A stretch of DNA of 64,000 nucleotides, taken from Paraperibacillus esterisolvens. Lineage in GTDB: Bacteria; Bacillota; Bacilli; Bacillales; DSM-1321. The first letter of the stretch is position 1; every line of letters starts with the position of its first letter. The notes under the pieces were generated by a model that saw nothing but the letters and a program-made list of their open reading frames with translations, had not been told where the DNA came from and searched no databases. The translations under genes were made by a program, and so were the position numbers. Where the stretch lies: assembly GCF_046237625.1 (NCBI RefSeq), contig NZ_CP143545.1:3472001-3536000 (forward strand), given 5' to 3'. Shown here in pieces: positions 49,926-59,308 of the stretch.

Positions 49926-51098
49926 CTATGTTTCTGTGGAAAACATATATTTTTTGTAATGGTACCGGATACTGAAGATGATTCCGATGGCCAGGAAGTT
50001 CCCCATGAGTGAGCTTCCCCCATAGCTGATGAACGGAAGAGGAATCCCGGTGATCGGCAGGACACCGATTGTCATGCCGACGTTCTGGAATACATGGAAG
50101 GTGATCATGCTGATGACACCAACGCATATATAGGTGTAATAATTGTTCTTCGAGTCCATCCCTATTTTGGTGATGTGGTAAATCAGCAGAAACAGGAGTG
50201 AGATTACAATGCTAGACCCCACAAAACCGAATTCTTCGCCGATGACGCTGAAAATGAAGTCAGAATGACTCTCCGGAAGATAGACTTCCCTTCGGCCAAA
50301 TCCTTTCCCGCCAGTTTCCCCTGACCCTATGGCCAGAAGCGACCGGGTAAGCTGAAATCCGGCTGAGCTTTGGTAGTTATATGGATCGATCCAGGAATAA
50401 ATACGCCCGAACTGGTACTGCTTGACTCCGAGGTACTTTTCCAAAATTTCCGGATGCCAGATTACAAAATAAAAGATCACGGATATCAAGGTGACTCCCC
50501 CAGAGAAGATGGGGAGCAGTATTTTCCAGGAGACTCCGGAAATAAAAATCATTCCCAGCAGGATAGCGAGGAACACAAGAGATGTCCCAAGATCCGGCTG
50601 CTGCATGACAAGGGCAAGCGGCAGGAAGGTGACTCCGCACAGTTTGCAAAGAAGCCAGATGTCTGTCTTGACCGTCTTGATCCGGTTCTTTGCATGGTGA
50701 TTCGTGATGACCGTGGCAAGTGCCAGGATAATGAATACTTTCACAAGCTCAGAAGGCTGGAGCGACCCGACCCCGGGCAGGACAAACCAGCTTTTTGCCC
50801 CATTTCTTACTGGTGCAAGACTGGCTGGCGCCACTATGATCAACAGCAGGAGGGCTATGCCAAAGCCATAGGCATACCAGGAAAGCTTTTTTAATTGATC
50901 AGAATCAAGCGTAATGACTCCAAAAACGATTCCGCAGCCGACTGTATACCAAAAAATTTGCTTGAGCACAAAATTTTCGCCATACTGTCCGGTTGTCTGT
51001 GCACTATAGATCGCTATGATGCTTGCCGAAAACAATAGAAATATAATAAACGCCAACCCAAAATCTATGCGTGTAGAAATATTTTTTTGCGATTGCAT
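49926..51098 (-). CDS. rodA: SEDS-family peptidoglycan glycosyltransferase, RodA type
   Basis: The 390-residue integral membrane protein has about ten membrane segments and SEDS signatures: RNGAKSWFVLPGVGSLQPSE near residue 105 and the C-terminal PLPFISYGGSSLMGNFLAIG. SEDS proteins polymerise lipid II with a class B PBP partner. The short periplasmic loops and NGAKSWF spacing favour RodA over FtsW or SpoVE, but the paralogue is not certain. AAAAGGGGAG precedes ATG 51098; the frame extends to 51137. Confidence 0.82.
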   Translation of the reverse strand: MQSQKNISTRIDFGLAFIIFLLFSASIIAIYSAQTTGQYGENFVLKQIFWYTVGCGIVFGVITLDSDQLKKLSWYAYGFGIALLLLIIVAPASLAPVRNGAKSWFVLPGVGSLQPSELVKVFIILALATVITNHHAKNRIKTVKTDIWLLCKLCGVTFLPLALVMQQPDLGTSLVFLAILLGMIFISGVSWKILLPIFSGGVTLISVIFYFVIWHPEILEKYLGVKQYQFGRIYSWIDPYNYQSSAGFQLTRSLLAIGSGETGGKGFGRREVYLPESHSDFIFSVIGEEFGFVGSSIVISLLFLLIYHITKIGMDSKNNYYTYICVGVISMITFHVFQNVGMTIGVLPITGIPLPFISYGGSSLMGNFLAIGIIFSIRYHYKKYMFSTET

Positions 51099-51370
51099 TT
51101 GTACTCCCCTTTTAATAAAACCCATAGCTATTTCCATAAATCAAGAAAAGGACCTGTACGTTTTCGATCCCGATATACATAAGTTCAAATGTGTAAAAGA
51201 ACACTTTATCATTATACTTTAACAAAAGAAAATCACAATATCCAAACATGTGATGGAGATAATTAGAAAAGACTGTGAATGTTACAGAATCCGTACTTTT
51301 TTACTATTTATATTGCACCAGGGATATACAGGGAAGCCCGCTGGTTATATATGGTCATTTCAAAAGGTCC

Positions 51371-51399
51371 TTGCAATTTGGCTATAACTCTTTTATACT
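51371..51399 (+). promoter_or_regulatory. SigA promoter of the lysine-riboswitch leader
   Basis: TTGCAA at 51371-51376 and TATACT at 51394-51399 are exactly 17 bases apart, a good vegetative promoter. It would start the leader about 40 bases before the riboswitch. Confidence 0.7.
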
Positions 51400-51440
51400 A
51401 CAAGACAGATTCCTAATTTAATAAATCCTCATACACCGAT

Positions 51441-51612
51441 TAAGTAGAGGTTGCAGCTTTCAAAAGTAACGCACACGAGATAAGGAGATATCGCTGACTG
51501 TGCACGAAAGGGGGAGCTGCCGAAGTCCGCCCGCATCCCTTTGCTGGCTGGCTGGGGCTGTCGCCGAACAGGTACAGCACTGTCACGTTTCACATAAAAC
51601 GTGGGGAGCTAA
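51441..51612 (+). promoter_or_regulatory. Lysine riboswitch (L-box)
   Basis: The conserved L-box elements are present in order: GTAGAGGTTGCAGCTT, AAAGTAACGCAC, AAGGAGATATCGCTGA, GAAAGGGGGAGCTGCCGAAG, a GGCTGGGGCTGT segment and a closing GGGGAGCTAAT. It is followed by an intrinsic terminator. Lysine binding should stop transcription into the permease gene. Confidence 0.9.
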
Positions 51613-51642
51613 TCATCGGAAGGTTTGATTCGGACAATACAT

Positions 51643-51670
51643 AAGCCGTCGATCCTTCGACGGCTTTTTC
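51643..51670 (+). terminator. Riboswitch-linked terminator before the permease
   Basis: AAGCCGTCGA and TCGACGGCTT are perfect complements around TCCT, followed by TTTC. Confidence 0.85.
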
Positions 51671-51714
51671 TATTTTCTGCTCCTTCCAAATCCAACGAAA
51701 AGGAGAAATATATC

Positions 51715-53184
51715 TTGAGCACACTAAGAAAAGATACCACATCAGAAACATCATCTCCCCCTGCACAATTGAAAAGGAGCCTGAAGGCGCGGCATCTCAC
51801 CATGATTTCCCTCGGCGGCACGATTGGCACCGGCCTTTTCCTCGCAAGCGGAGGAGCTGTCCACAATGCCGGCCCGGGCGGGGCACTTGCAGCCTATGCC
51901 GCTATAGGAATCATGGTTTACTTCCTGATGACAGGGCTTGCCGAAATGGCTGCCTATATGCCTGTAGCAGGTTCCTTCAGGGTTTATTCCGCCAAATTCG
52001 TCGATCCTGCATTCGGATTCGCCATGGGCTGGAACTACTGGTATAACTGGGCCATCACCATCGCTGCCGAGCTTGCCGCTGTCACGCTGATCATGAAATT
52101 CTGGTTTCCTGACACTCCATCCCTGATATGGAGCGGCCTGTGCCTTGCCATTATGTTCTTGTTAAATTACATGTCCGTTAAAGGCTTCGGGGAAGCCGAA
52201 TTCTGGTTCTCCCTGATTAAAGTGATAACAGTTATCGTATTCATCATCGTAGGATTTATGATGGTAGTTGGAATCATGGGCGGCGATGCTGTCGGATTCA
52301 CAAATTTTACTGTCGATGATGCACCATTCAATGGCGGCTTCATGGCCATCCTCGGCATCTTCATGGCAGCCGGATTCTCATTCCAGGGAACCGAACTGCT
52401 GGGTGTTGCAGCCGGCGAAAGTGAAAATCCCGAACGCAACATCCCGAGAGCCATCAAGTCTGTATTCTGGAGAATTTTATTATTTTACATCCTTGCCATT
52501 TTTGTGATCGGTCTGCTGATTCCTTATACGAATGACAGCCTGCTGAGCGACAGTGTAGCGGTCAGCCCCTTCACCCTGGTCTTTGAGCGCGCAGGCATTG
52601 CCTTCGCTGCTTCTGTCATGAACGCCATCATTCTGACAGCCGTGCTGTCAGCCGGAAACTCCGGTATGTATGCTTCTGCCAGGATGCTGTGGGATCTTGC
52701 TCGTGAAGGCCATGCCCCTAAATTCCTGGGCCGGCTGGATTCCCGCGGGGTGCCGGTGTATGCATTGATCGCCACTGCCCTCGTAGGAACCATTGCCTTC
52801 CTAAGCTCCTTTTTCGGAGAAGGGACCGTATATATCTGGCTCTTAAATGCGTCAGGCATGTCAGGCTTCATTGCATGGGTCGGCATAGCAGTCAGCCATT
52901 ACCGCTTCAGAAGGGCGTTCAACGTCCAGGGCAGAAGTCTGGATGAACTTCCCTACCGCGCAAAATGGTTCCCATTTGGTCCGCTTTTCGCCTTCGGCCT
53001 CTGCGTTATTGTCATTCTGGGGCAGAATTACGGAGCTTTCACCGGCGACTCCATAGACTGGAAGGGAGTCCTTGTTTCCTACATCGGCCTGCCGCTGTTT
53101 TTAGTATTGTGGCTCGGCTATAAATTCAAGAAGAAAACTAAGGTCATTCCGCTTGAGCAATGCGATCTTTCCAAGACTGAATAA
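51715..53184 (+). CDS. Amino acid permease under lysine riboswitch (probable lysine permease)
   Basis: The 489-residue APC-family permease has twelve membrane segments and the signature LKARHLTMISLGGTIGTGLF near residue 22. GFSFQGTELLGVAAGESENP near 220 is the second conserved block. The upstream lysine riboswitch makes lysine the best substrate guess, as in LysP. Start is TTG 51715, nine bases after AAAAGGAG; the frame continues upstream through the terminator, which cannot be coding. It converges on a close paralogue. Confidence 0.88.
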   Translation: MSTLRKDTTSETSSPPAQLKRSLKARHLTMISLGGTIGTGLFLASGGAVHNAGPGGALAAYAAIGIMVYFLMTGLAEMAAYMPVAGSFRVYSAKFVDPAFGFAMGWNYWYNWAITIAAELAAVTLIMKFWFPDTPSLIWSGLCLAIMFLLNYMSVKGFGEAEFWFSLIKVITVIVFIIVGFMMVVGIMGGDAVGFTNFTVDDAPFNGGFMAILGIFMAAGFSFQGTELLGVAAGESENPERNIPRAIKSVFWRILLFYILAIFVIGLLIPYTNDSLLSDSVAVSPFTLVFERAGIAFAASVMNAIILTAVLSAGNSGMYASARMLWDLAREGHAPKFLGRLDSRGVPVYALIATALVGTIAFLSSFFGEGTVYIWLLNASGMSGFIAWVGIAVSHYRFRRAFNVQGRSLDELPYRAKWFPFGPLFAFGLCVIVILGQNYGAFTGDSIDWKGVLVSYIGLPLFLVLWLGYKFKKKTKVIPLEQCDLSKTE

Positions 53185-53189
53185 AACTA

Positions 53190-53226
53190 AAAAGAACAGC
53201 ACACCGGCCGTGTGCTGTTCTTTTTT
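53190..53226. terminator. Bidirectional terminator between the paralogous permeases
   Basis: AAGAACAGCACAC and GTGTGCTGTTCTT are perfect complements around CGGCC, with A and T runs on the two sides. Confidence 0.9.
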
Positions 53227-53237
53227 ATGTTTGTTTT

Positions 53238-54743
53238 TTATGATTTTCCCGGACTGACGTCACAGTCTGTCAATTTCACCACTTTTGTCCTCTTGATGAA
53301 CTTATAGCCAAGCCAGAGGATAAAGAACAGCGGCAGGCTTATATAAGATACCATAATGCCATACCAGTCGATCTCAGGGCCGGTGAAGGCTGAATAATTC
53401 TGTCCAAGAATGATGAACGCACATAGTGCAAAGGCAAACAGCGGACCAAACGGAAACAGTTTGGCACGGTAAGGAAGATCATTCAGATCCCTTCCCTGTG
53501 CGACATAGGCTTTCCTGAACCGGTAATGGCTGACCGCAATCCCGATCCAGGCGATGAAACCGGACAAGCCGGCAGCATTCAGAAGCCATGTATACACAAC
53601 TCCATCCCCGAAGAGAGATGATAAAAAGGCCAGGCAGCCGACTAAAGCTGTAATGATCAGCGCGTTAAGAGGAATGCCCCTTTTTGTTACCTTCCCAAAC
53701 CATTTGGGAGCCTGTCCTTCTTTGGCCATGTTCCACAGCATCCGGGCACAGGCATACATTCCTGAGTTCCCTGCTGACAGTAAAGCTGTCAGGATGATGG
53801 CATTCATGACTGAAGTCGCAAACGCAAACCCTGCTTTTTCAAATACCAATGTAAATGGACTTACCGTGATATCGTCGCTTGTTGCAAGTTCAGGCGTGGT
53901 ATAGGGAATAATCAGACCGATGATGGCAATGGTCAAAATGTAAAACAAGAGAATTCTCCAGAATACCTGTTTGATGGCCTTCGGGACATGCTTCCTGGGG
54001 TTCTTGCTTTCACCTGCGGTCACTCCAAGGAGCTCAGTACCCTGGAAGGAAAAACCGGCAATCATGAAGATCCCGAGCACCGACATCAATCCGCCATTAA
54101 CTGGAGCATCACCGGCTGTGAAGTTTTTAAAGCCGACAGCTTCGCCTCCCATGATCCCCAGGATCATCAGGAACCCAAATATAATGAAGATGATGATGGT
54201 GACCACTTTAATTAGCGAAAACCAGTATTCTGATTCTCCGAAGCTTTTAACCGAGAGGATGTTTAAAGTGAATAGGACAGCTAAACATAAGCCGCTCCAT
54301 AATAGCGAGGGAGAGTCCGGGAACCAATATTTCATAACGAGCACGACGGCCGACAGTTCGGCTGCTATTGTGACCGCCCAGCTGTACCAATAATTCCAGC
54401 CCATTGCGAATCCAAGGGCTTCATCAACAAATTTTGTAGAATATACACTGAATGACCCTGCAACCGGCATGTATGCGGCAAGTTCTGCCAGGCTTGTCAT
54501 CAGGAAAAACACCATGATTCCGACAAGCCCATATGCAAGCAATGCACCGCCAGGACCTGCTGTATGGACAGCATTCCCGCTCGCAAGGAACAGCCCGGTC
54601 CCAATTGTGCCTCCAAGTGAGATCATGGTGATATGCCTTGCTTTCAATTTTCTTTTTAATCCATCTTTTTGCTTAGTTTCCTTAATTGCTTTGCCAAGGC
54701 TCTTCACTTTTGCCCCTGGCACTCTTACTTCCGAATGTTCCAT
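53238..54743 (-). CDS. Amino acid permease, paralogue of the lysine-riboswitch permease
   Basis: The 501-residue permease aligns almost end to end with its neighbour at 51715-53184 (about 70 percent identical by eye), including KARHITMISLGGTIGTGLFL and GFSFQGTELLGVTAGES. It has a longer charged N terminus (about 30 residues). Inverted duplication is the likely origin. No riboswitch is visible upstream, so its control and maybe its substrate differ. ATG 54743 is preferred because GGGGTG lies six bases upstream. Confidence 0.87.
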   Translation of the reverse strand: MEHSEVRVPGAKVKSLGKAIKETKQKDGLKRKLKARHITMISLGGTIGTGLFLASGNAVHTAGPGGALLAYGLVGIMVFFLMTSLAELAAYMPVAGSFSVYSTKFVDEALGFAMGWNYWYSWAVTIAAELSAVVLVMKYWFPDSPSLLWSGLCLAVLFTLNILSVKSFGESEYWFSLIKVVTIIIFIIFGFLMILGIMGGEAVGFKNFTAGDAPVNGGLMSVLGIFMIAGFSFQGTELLGVTAGESKNPRKHVPKAIKQVFWRILLFYILTIAIIGLIIPYTTPELATSDDITVSPFTLVFEKAGFAFATSVMNAIILTALLSAGNSGMYACARMLWNMAKEGQAPKWFGKVTKRGIPLNALIITALVGCLAFLSSLFGDGVVYTWLLNAAGLSGFIAWIGIAVSHYRFRKAYVAQGRDLNDLPYRAKLFPFGPLFAFALCAFIILGQNYSAFTGPEIDWYGIMVSYISLPLFFILWLGYKFIKRTKVVKLTDCDVSPGKS

Positions 54744-54950
54744 ATCCTGCACCCCAAAGTCTATTTTGTGTAAAAGTTCTATCAGCTGATGATTATAAAT
54801 ACCTTCATTTCCCCCGCTTTAAACCTTCCAAAAACTGTCTAGACACTTACTAAGGGAGTTTCCTTGCTGATTTAGCAAGAAAAATTGGCATGTTTGACCA
54901 CCCTAAAGGAAAGCCTAACAGCAACTACTGAATGAAAGGGTTGTTGAAAC

Positions 54951-55193
54951 TTGGTATTGAAGAAAAAGCAAATAGATATTACAGAGAGTGTAATCGGAAA
55001 AATTGAAAACGGTGAAATGAACCTCTACTCCGGAAATGAGCATATAGGGAAACTGGAAGATACGGAAGACGGATTAACCTATAGATTAAATGAAGGATAT
55101 GAAACGGATAACCGCAGCATCTATCATCTTGCAGATGTAACTGAAAATCCAGATATGAAGTATACGGACTGCGACCAGGGCGGCTGGTGCTAA
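54951..55193 (+). CDS. yusG: YusG-like protein (DUF2553)
   Basis: The 80-residue protein shows KQIDITESVIGKIENGEMNL near the start and ends YTDCDQGGWC, which matches YusG/DUF2553 from memory. Function is unknown; the two C-terminal cysteines may bind metal. The start is TTG 54951 or 54957, with AAAGGG 10-16 bases upstream. In B. subtilis yusG sits between yusF and gcvH; here it lies about 17 kb away. Confidence 0.72.
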   Translation: MVLKKKQIDITESVIGKIENGEMNLYSGNEHIGKLEDTEDGLTYRLNEGYETDNRSIYHLADVTENPDMKYTDCDQGGWC

Positions 55194-55208
55194 AAATTCC
55201 TGCTAAAT

Positions 55209-55247
55209 AAAAGGAACAGCCCTGATCATTAAAGGCTGTTCCTTTTT
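55209..55247. terminator. Terminator of yusG
   Basis: AAAAGGAACAGCC and GGCTGTTCCTTTT are perfect complements around a 12-base loop. Confidence 0.85.
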
Positions 55248-55322
55248 CTTGTAAGCTGTTTTCGTATATTTTCTGGCTATCCAGCAAAAAGTGACAGGAC
55301 TCATCCAAAAAACAGACATCTT

Positions 55323-57068
55323 TTAAGAAAGCGGTAAAGCCATTTCTGCTTTAATCCACCCTCTTACACTATTGATAAACCAGATTTCATCTGCATCCTT
55401 AAGCACTGATTTATGCAGGATGCGTTCCTCTATCCTGCCCTCATCAATCAGGCTCTGCCGGAGAGTTCCAGCCAGAAGCCCGGAGCTGATCGCAGGGGTA
55501 TACAGTCCTCCAGCCATTTTGATCACCAGATTTCCTTGAGTGAATTCTGTCAATTCGCCTCGTTCATTCCAAAGGAGAACGTCATATTCATCCTTCAATT
55601 CAGCCCTGAAATCATTGTATACAGAGCGATTGGTGGTCTTATGGTATAAGAACGTATTGTCTGATGAGACCGGCCCATCCGCAAGCTTGATTTTTACATT
55701 GTCAGGACTATCCCCTATCGGGATGCCTTCTACTGAAACACTGCCTGCGGAGGATAGAAGGCAGCGTACTTTGAAATGGCCGTCAGGGGCTGACTGTGCA
55801 TAAGCTTCCAATTTTCCGCCGATATGTTCTATATCTGCCGGATAGCTGAAATAAGCGGCAGATTCCATAATTCTCTTTAAATGGAGTTCCCTCAAGACGT
55901 ATTCCCCGTCTTCCAATCTGAGGGATTCCAATAATTCGAAACTTTGCGGATTCTGGGTGAGAAGGCGGGCTTTTATATAAGCCTCACCGTATTCATCCCT
56001 CATTTCGGAGTCCCAGGTTATCCCTCCACCTGCACCGTACTCTGCTTCGCCACTTTCTGCATCTATGGCCACAGTCCGGATCGGCACATTGAATATAGCA
56101 TTTCCGCCAGGTTCAATATAGCCGATAGCCCCGCAATATATCCCTCTTGCGGACTGTTCTGTTTCAGCGATGATTCCCATTGTACTGATTTTTGGTGCTC
56201 CTGTGATGGAGCCGCATGGAAACAGCGCCTTCATCACGTCTGTAATGCCAAGTCCTTTCTTCAGACCCGCTTTAATCTCTGAAGTCATCTGCCAGACTGT
56301 CGGGTATTTTTCAATAGCAAACAGTTCAGGAACCCGGACTGAACCGGCTTCTGCCACTGCCCCCAGATCGTTTCTGAGCAAATCGACAATCATCAGATTC
56401 TCTGCCCGATTCTTTTCAGACTCATAAAGCCATTTTGACTTTTGCCGGTCTTCAAGGAACGTCTTTCCCCTTGCCGCTGTGCCCTTCATTGGCCTGGCCG
56501 TAATTTCCCCGCCCTCCTGCCGGAAAAACAGCTCGGGTGAAGCAGAAAGGATGCGCCGCCTTCCAGTATTCAGATAAGCACTATAATTCGAATTTTGTGC
56601 TTTGGACAATCTCTTATAAAAAGCAAAATCATCGCCTGAAAACTGTGCCCGGAGCCTCATTGTAAAATTGACCTGATACGTGTTTCCTTCTTCTATTTGC
56701 TGCCTGATGTACTGGAAGCCTTTTTGGTACTCATCCTGTTCCATCTCCGCCTTCCATTCTGACACCTCGAACGGCTTTAAAGCGACATCGTTTTCCGGCA
56801 GCAGCTTTGATTTAAAAATGCCGAACCATAGGAGCGGCCCTTCCCCTTTTTTCACAATAAACGCTTGATCAAATGCCGGAGCGGCTTCATAAGCAAGATA
56901 GCCGGCTGCATACATTCCCTCAGCCGCATAGGTCTCTACAAGCCGCAGCTTATCCAGCACCTCTTCTTCACGGCTTGTCTCGATGATATCGATGGGATCT
57001 TTGAATAAGGCCGGATTCTTCCTGCCGTTTCCATCTGTGAATTCAAAAAGAAGATAAGGAACGCTCAT
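55323..57068 (-). CDS. pabB: Aminodeoxychorismate synthase PabB fused to 4-amino-4-deoxychorismate lyase PabC
   Basis: The 581-residue protein is a natural fusion. Residues 1-370 are the chorismate-binding domain of PabB, with YQVNFTMRLRAQF near 133, ARPMKGTAARG near 190, LFPCGSITGAPK near 286 and AEYGAGGGITWDS near 345. Residues 385-581 are a class IV aminotransferase-like lyase with the PLP lysine in FLYHKTTNRSVY near 490. Together with PabA it makes p-aminobenzoate for folate. ATG 57068 (second of two) fits the G-rich site; it overlaps pabA by 26 bases. Confidence 0.92.
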   Translation of the reverse strand: MSVPYLLFEFTDGNGRKNPALFKDPIDIIETSREEEVLDKLRLVETYAAEGMYAAGYLAYEAAPAFDQAFIVKKGEGPLLWFGIFKSKLLPENDVALKPFEVSEWKAEMEQDEYQKGFQYIRQQIEEGNTYQVNFTMRLRAQFSGDDFAFYKRLSKAQNSNYSAYLNTGRRRILSASPELFFRQEGGEITARPMKGTAARGKTFLEDRQKSKWLYESEKNRAENLMIVDLLRNDLGAVAEAGSVRVPELFAIEKYPTVWQMTSEIKAGLKKGLGITDVMKALFPCGSITGAPKISTMGIIAETEQSARGIYCGAIGYIEPGGNAIFNVPIRTVAIDAESGEAEYGAGGGITWDSEMRDEYGEAYIKARLLTQNPQSFELLESLRLEDGEYVLRELHLKRIMESAAYFSYPADIEHIGGKLEAYAQSAPDGHFKVRCLLSSAGSVSVEGIPIGDSPDNVKIKLADGPVSSDNTFLYHKTTNRSVYNDFRAELKDEYDVLLWNERGELTEFTQGNLVIKMAGGLYTPAISSGLLAGTLRQSLIDEGRIEERILHKSVLKDADEIWFINSVRGWIKAEMALPLS

Positions 57069-57663
57069 CATTTCCCCCCCTGGCTGATGCTGCTGTTTCA
57101 TTTAAACAAAAGAAATTCCTTAACAATTGATGGCCATGCTCACTCAAAATGGATTCCGGGTGGAACTGAAGGCCTTCGACTTTGTATTCACGGTGTCTGA
57201 TTCCCATGATTTCACCGTCCCCAGACACTGAAGATATTTCCAGGCAGCCTGGAATCGATTCTCTTTCAACCGCCAGGGAGTGATAGCGGGTCACGGAAAA
57301 GGGACCTTCTATACCGCGGAAAACACCGCTTCCATCATGGCTGATTTCGGAAACCTTGCCATGCATGGGGCGGCCGGCCTTGATCACCTTGCCGCCAAAG
57401 GCCTGTGCGATAGCCTGATGCCCGAGACAGATTCCAATAATGGGGATGGATTTATGAAATTGGCGGATCACTTCGAGGCAGATCCCTGCATCATCTGGAG
57501 TGCCGGGTCCCGGCGACAGGAGGATAAACTCGGGATTCAGCCGTTCTATTTCTTCTATTGTTATTTCATCATTGCGCTTGATCAGAATGTCCTTCCCAAT
57601 TTCAAGAACATATTGGTATAAGTTATAGGTAAAAGAATCATAGTTATCGATTAAAAGAATCAA
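57043..57663 (-). CDS. pabA: Aminodeoxychorismate synthase glutamine amidotransferase PabA
   Basis: The 206-residue class I glutamine amidotransferase has IDNYDSFTYNLYQY at the start, SPGPGTPDDAG near 50, the nucleophile cysteine in GICLGHQAIAQAF near 77 and the histidine-glutamate pair in LQFHPESI near 168. It supplies ammonia to PabB. TTG 57663 is chosen because AGAGGAG lies eight bases upstream and the protein then begins MILLIDNYD as in other PabA proteins. TrpG is the alternative, but the context is PABA. Confidence 0.92.
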   Translation of the reverse strand: MILLIDNYDSFTYNLYQYVLEIGKDILIKRNDEITIEEIERLNPEFILLSPGPGTPDDAGICLEVIRQFHKSIPIIGICLGHQAIAQAFGGKVIKAGRPMHGKVSEISHDGSGVFRGIEGPFSVTRYHSLAVERESIPGCLEISSVSGDGEIMGIRHREYKVEGLQFHPESILSEHGHQLLRNFFCLNETAASARGGNDERSLSSF

Positions 57664-57830
57664 AGGTGCCAACTCCTCTACTGATAAAATGCGGGGCAGC
57701 CCTATTTAAATTTAACAGACACCAGCTCTTATATAAAATATAAAAATTTAACAAAAATAGAGAATTATCAGCTTTTATCCCTTGTTTAAAATTGAGTTCC
57801 ATGGTAGGATTTGTATGAATTGAATATTGT

Positions 57831-57933
57831 CTTATCAAGAGAGGCGGAGGGAATGGCCCTTTGAAGCCCGGCAACCACTGATTATGTCAGTAAGGTGCTA
57901 AATCCATCAGAACCATGTTCTGGCAGATAAGAG
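57831..57933 (+). promoter_or_regulatory. SAM-I (S-box) riboswitch before a flavin monooxygenase gene
   Basis: CTTATCAAGAGAGGCGGAGG, then CCCTTTGAAGCCCGGCAACC, GTCAGTAAGGTGCTAAATCC and the closing GATAAGAG follow the S-box order. A terminator comes 15 bases later. Expression should rise when SAM, and so sulfur supply, is low. Confidence 0.92.
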
Positions 57934-57948
57934 TGAAGCTACTTTCAA

Positions 57949-57977
57949 AACTTCTTCTTATCGAAGAGGTTTTTTTT
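57949..57977 (+). terminator. Riboswitch-linked terminator before the monooxygenase
   Basis: AACTTCTTC and GAAGAGGTT pair with one G-T, around TTATC, followed by eight T. Confidence 0.85.
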
Positions 57978-58008
57978 ATTGCCAAAAGAGGATGAGGGAG
58001 AGATTAGT

Positions 58009-59061
58009 ATGAAGTTTGGTTTTTGGCTGCCCATTTTCGGTGGATGGCTCCGTAATGTAGAAGATGAGAACATGCCTTCAACATTCCAATATGCAAAGGA
58101 AGTTATCACTTCGGCTGAAAAGTGGGGGTTCTCCACGACACTGATTGCTGAATTATACTTAAACGATATAAAAGGGCCGGAGAAGGATTCCCTCGAGGCC
58201 TGGACCACCGCAGCTGCACTCGCGGCTGTTACCGATACGATCGAAATAATGACTGCTGTAAGGCCGGGCTTTCATAACCCGGCCGTAACAGCAAAAATGG
58301 CCGCTAACATCGATCAGATAAGCAGTGGCCGCTTTACTCTTAATGTAGTGTCGGCCTGGTGGGAAGAAGAGGCCAGGCAGTATGGCGGTGTCTTCACCGA
58401 GCATGATGAACGCTATGACCGTACTGAAGAGTTCCTGACTGTTCTGAAAGGGCTTTGGGAACACGAGACCTTTTCTTTTAAGGGTAAATTCTATGATATC
58501 CAGAATGCCCATCTGTCTCCCAAGCCTGTGCAAAAACCAAACCCTGTCCTATATGCCGGCGGCGAAAGCCCCAGGGGAAAGCAGACGATTGTGGATAACT
58601 GTGACGCATACGTCATGCATGGAGGCACAGTGGAAGAAGTCGCAGCTAAAATTACCGACATGAAAGAAAGGCGCTCCGCTGCCGGCAGAGAGCCGCTCCA
58701 ATCCTTCGGGATGGCCGCCTATATCATCTGCCGGGATTCCGAGGAAGAAGCCCAGCAGGAGCTTGGCCGGATTACAGATGTAAAAGAATCCAGCGCCTAT
58801 GCCGGGTTCAAGGATTTTACGACTAAATCCCAGCTCGAGCAGCAGATACAGCTTCAGGATTATTCAGTATCTAACCGCGGTCTGAGGCCGAATCTGGTCG
58901 GAACTCCTGAGCAGATCGCCGATAAAATCATCCAATACGAAGATGCAGGAGTCGATCTTCTCCTCCTCCAGTTCTCGCCGCAGCTGGAAGAAATGGAAAG
59001 GTTCTCGAAGCAGGTTATGCCTCTTGTGGAAAAGAAACGGAAAACCGCACTAGTCGATTGA
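58009..59061 (+). CDS. LLM-class flavin-dependent monooxygenase, probably for organosulfur scavenging
   Basis: The 350-residue protein has the bacterial luciferase-like TIM barrel of two-component FMNH2 monooxygenases; SGRFTLNVVSAWWEEEARQYG near residue 105 (21 positions, key part NVVSAWW) and FYDIQNAHLSPKPVQ near 160 match the SsuD/SfnG/MsuD branch. Enzymes of this group release sulfite or sulfinate from alkanesulfonates or sulfones. The SAM riboswitch supports a sulfur role. No flavin reductase lies next to it. GGGAGAG precedes ATG 58009. Confidence 0.85.
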   Translation: MKFGFWLPIFGGWLRNVEDENMPSTFQYAKEVITSAEKWGFSTTLIAELYLNDIKGPEKDSLEAWTTAAALAAVTDTIEIMTAVRPGFHNPAVTAKMAANIDQISSGRFTLNVVSAWWEEEARQYGGVFTEHDERYDRTEEFLTVLKGLWEHETFSFKGKFYDIQNAHLSPKPVQKPNPVLYAGGESPRGKQTIVDNCDAYVMHGGTVEEVAAKITDMKERRSAAGREPLQSFGMAAYIICRDSEEEAQQELGRITDVKESSAYAGFKDFTTKSQLEQQIQLQDYSVSNRGLRPNLVGTPEQIADKIIQYEDAGVDLLLLQFSPQLEEMERFSKQVMPLVEKKRKTALVD

Positions 59062-59187
59062 CCTGCAGGCTGGAAGCAGTGGCTTTTATGAAAAATCAGC
59101 CAATCAAATGGGCCTGTGAGAACTTAAAAAAAGTATCGTTGTGATTTATGAGTTCAACAAGGACAATTTCATTTTTTGTCTAGGATG

Positions 59188-59238
59188 TTTGGAGCGTAAG
59201 GCGCGAGACTCCTGCTCCAGTTCCGCAGCAGCCCACAC
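59188..59238. repeat. Remnant of a dispersed Bacillus intergenic repeat
   Basis: TTGGAGCGTAAGGCGCGAGA then CTCCTGCTCCAG resembles one end of the dispersed repeat also hinted at near 21.1 and 60.4 kb. Family membership is from memory. Confidence 0.5.
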
Positions 59239-59308
59239 TAGTTATTAAATCGGCAAATATCCATTGAAGACCAGCCGCCAAAATATGAAACTCCGGAGGG
59301 AAATATCA

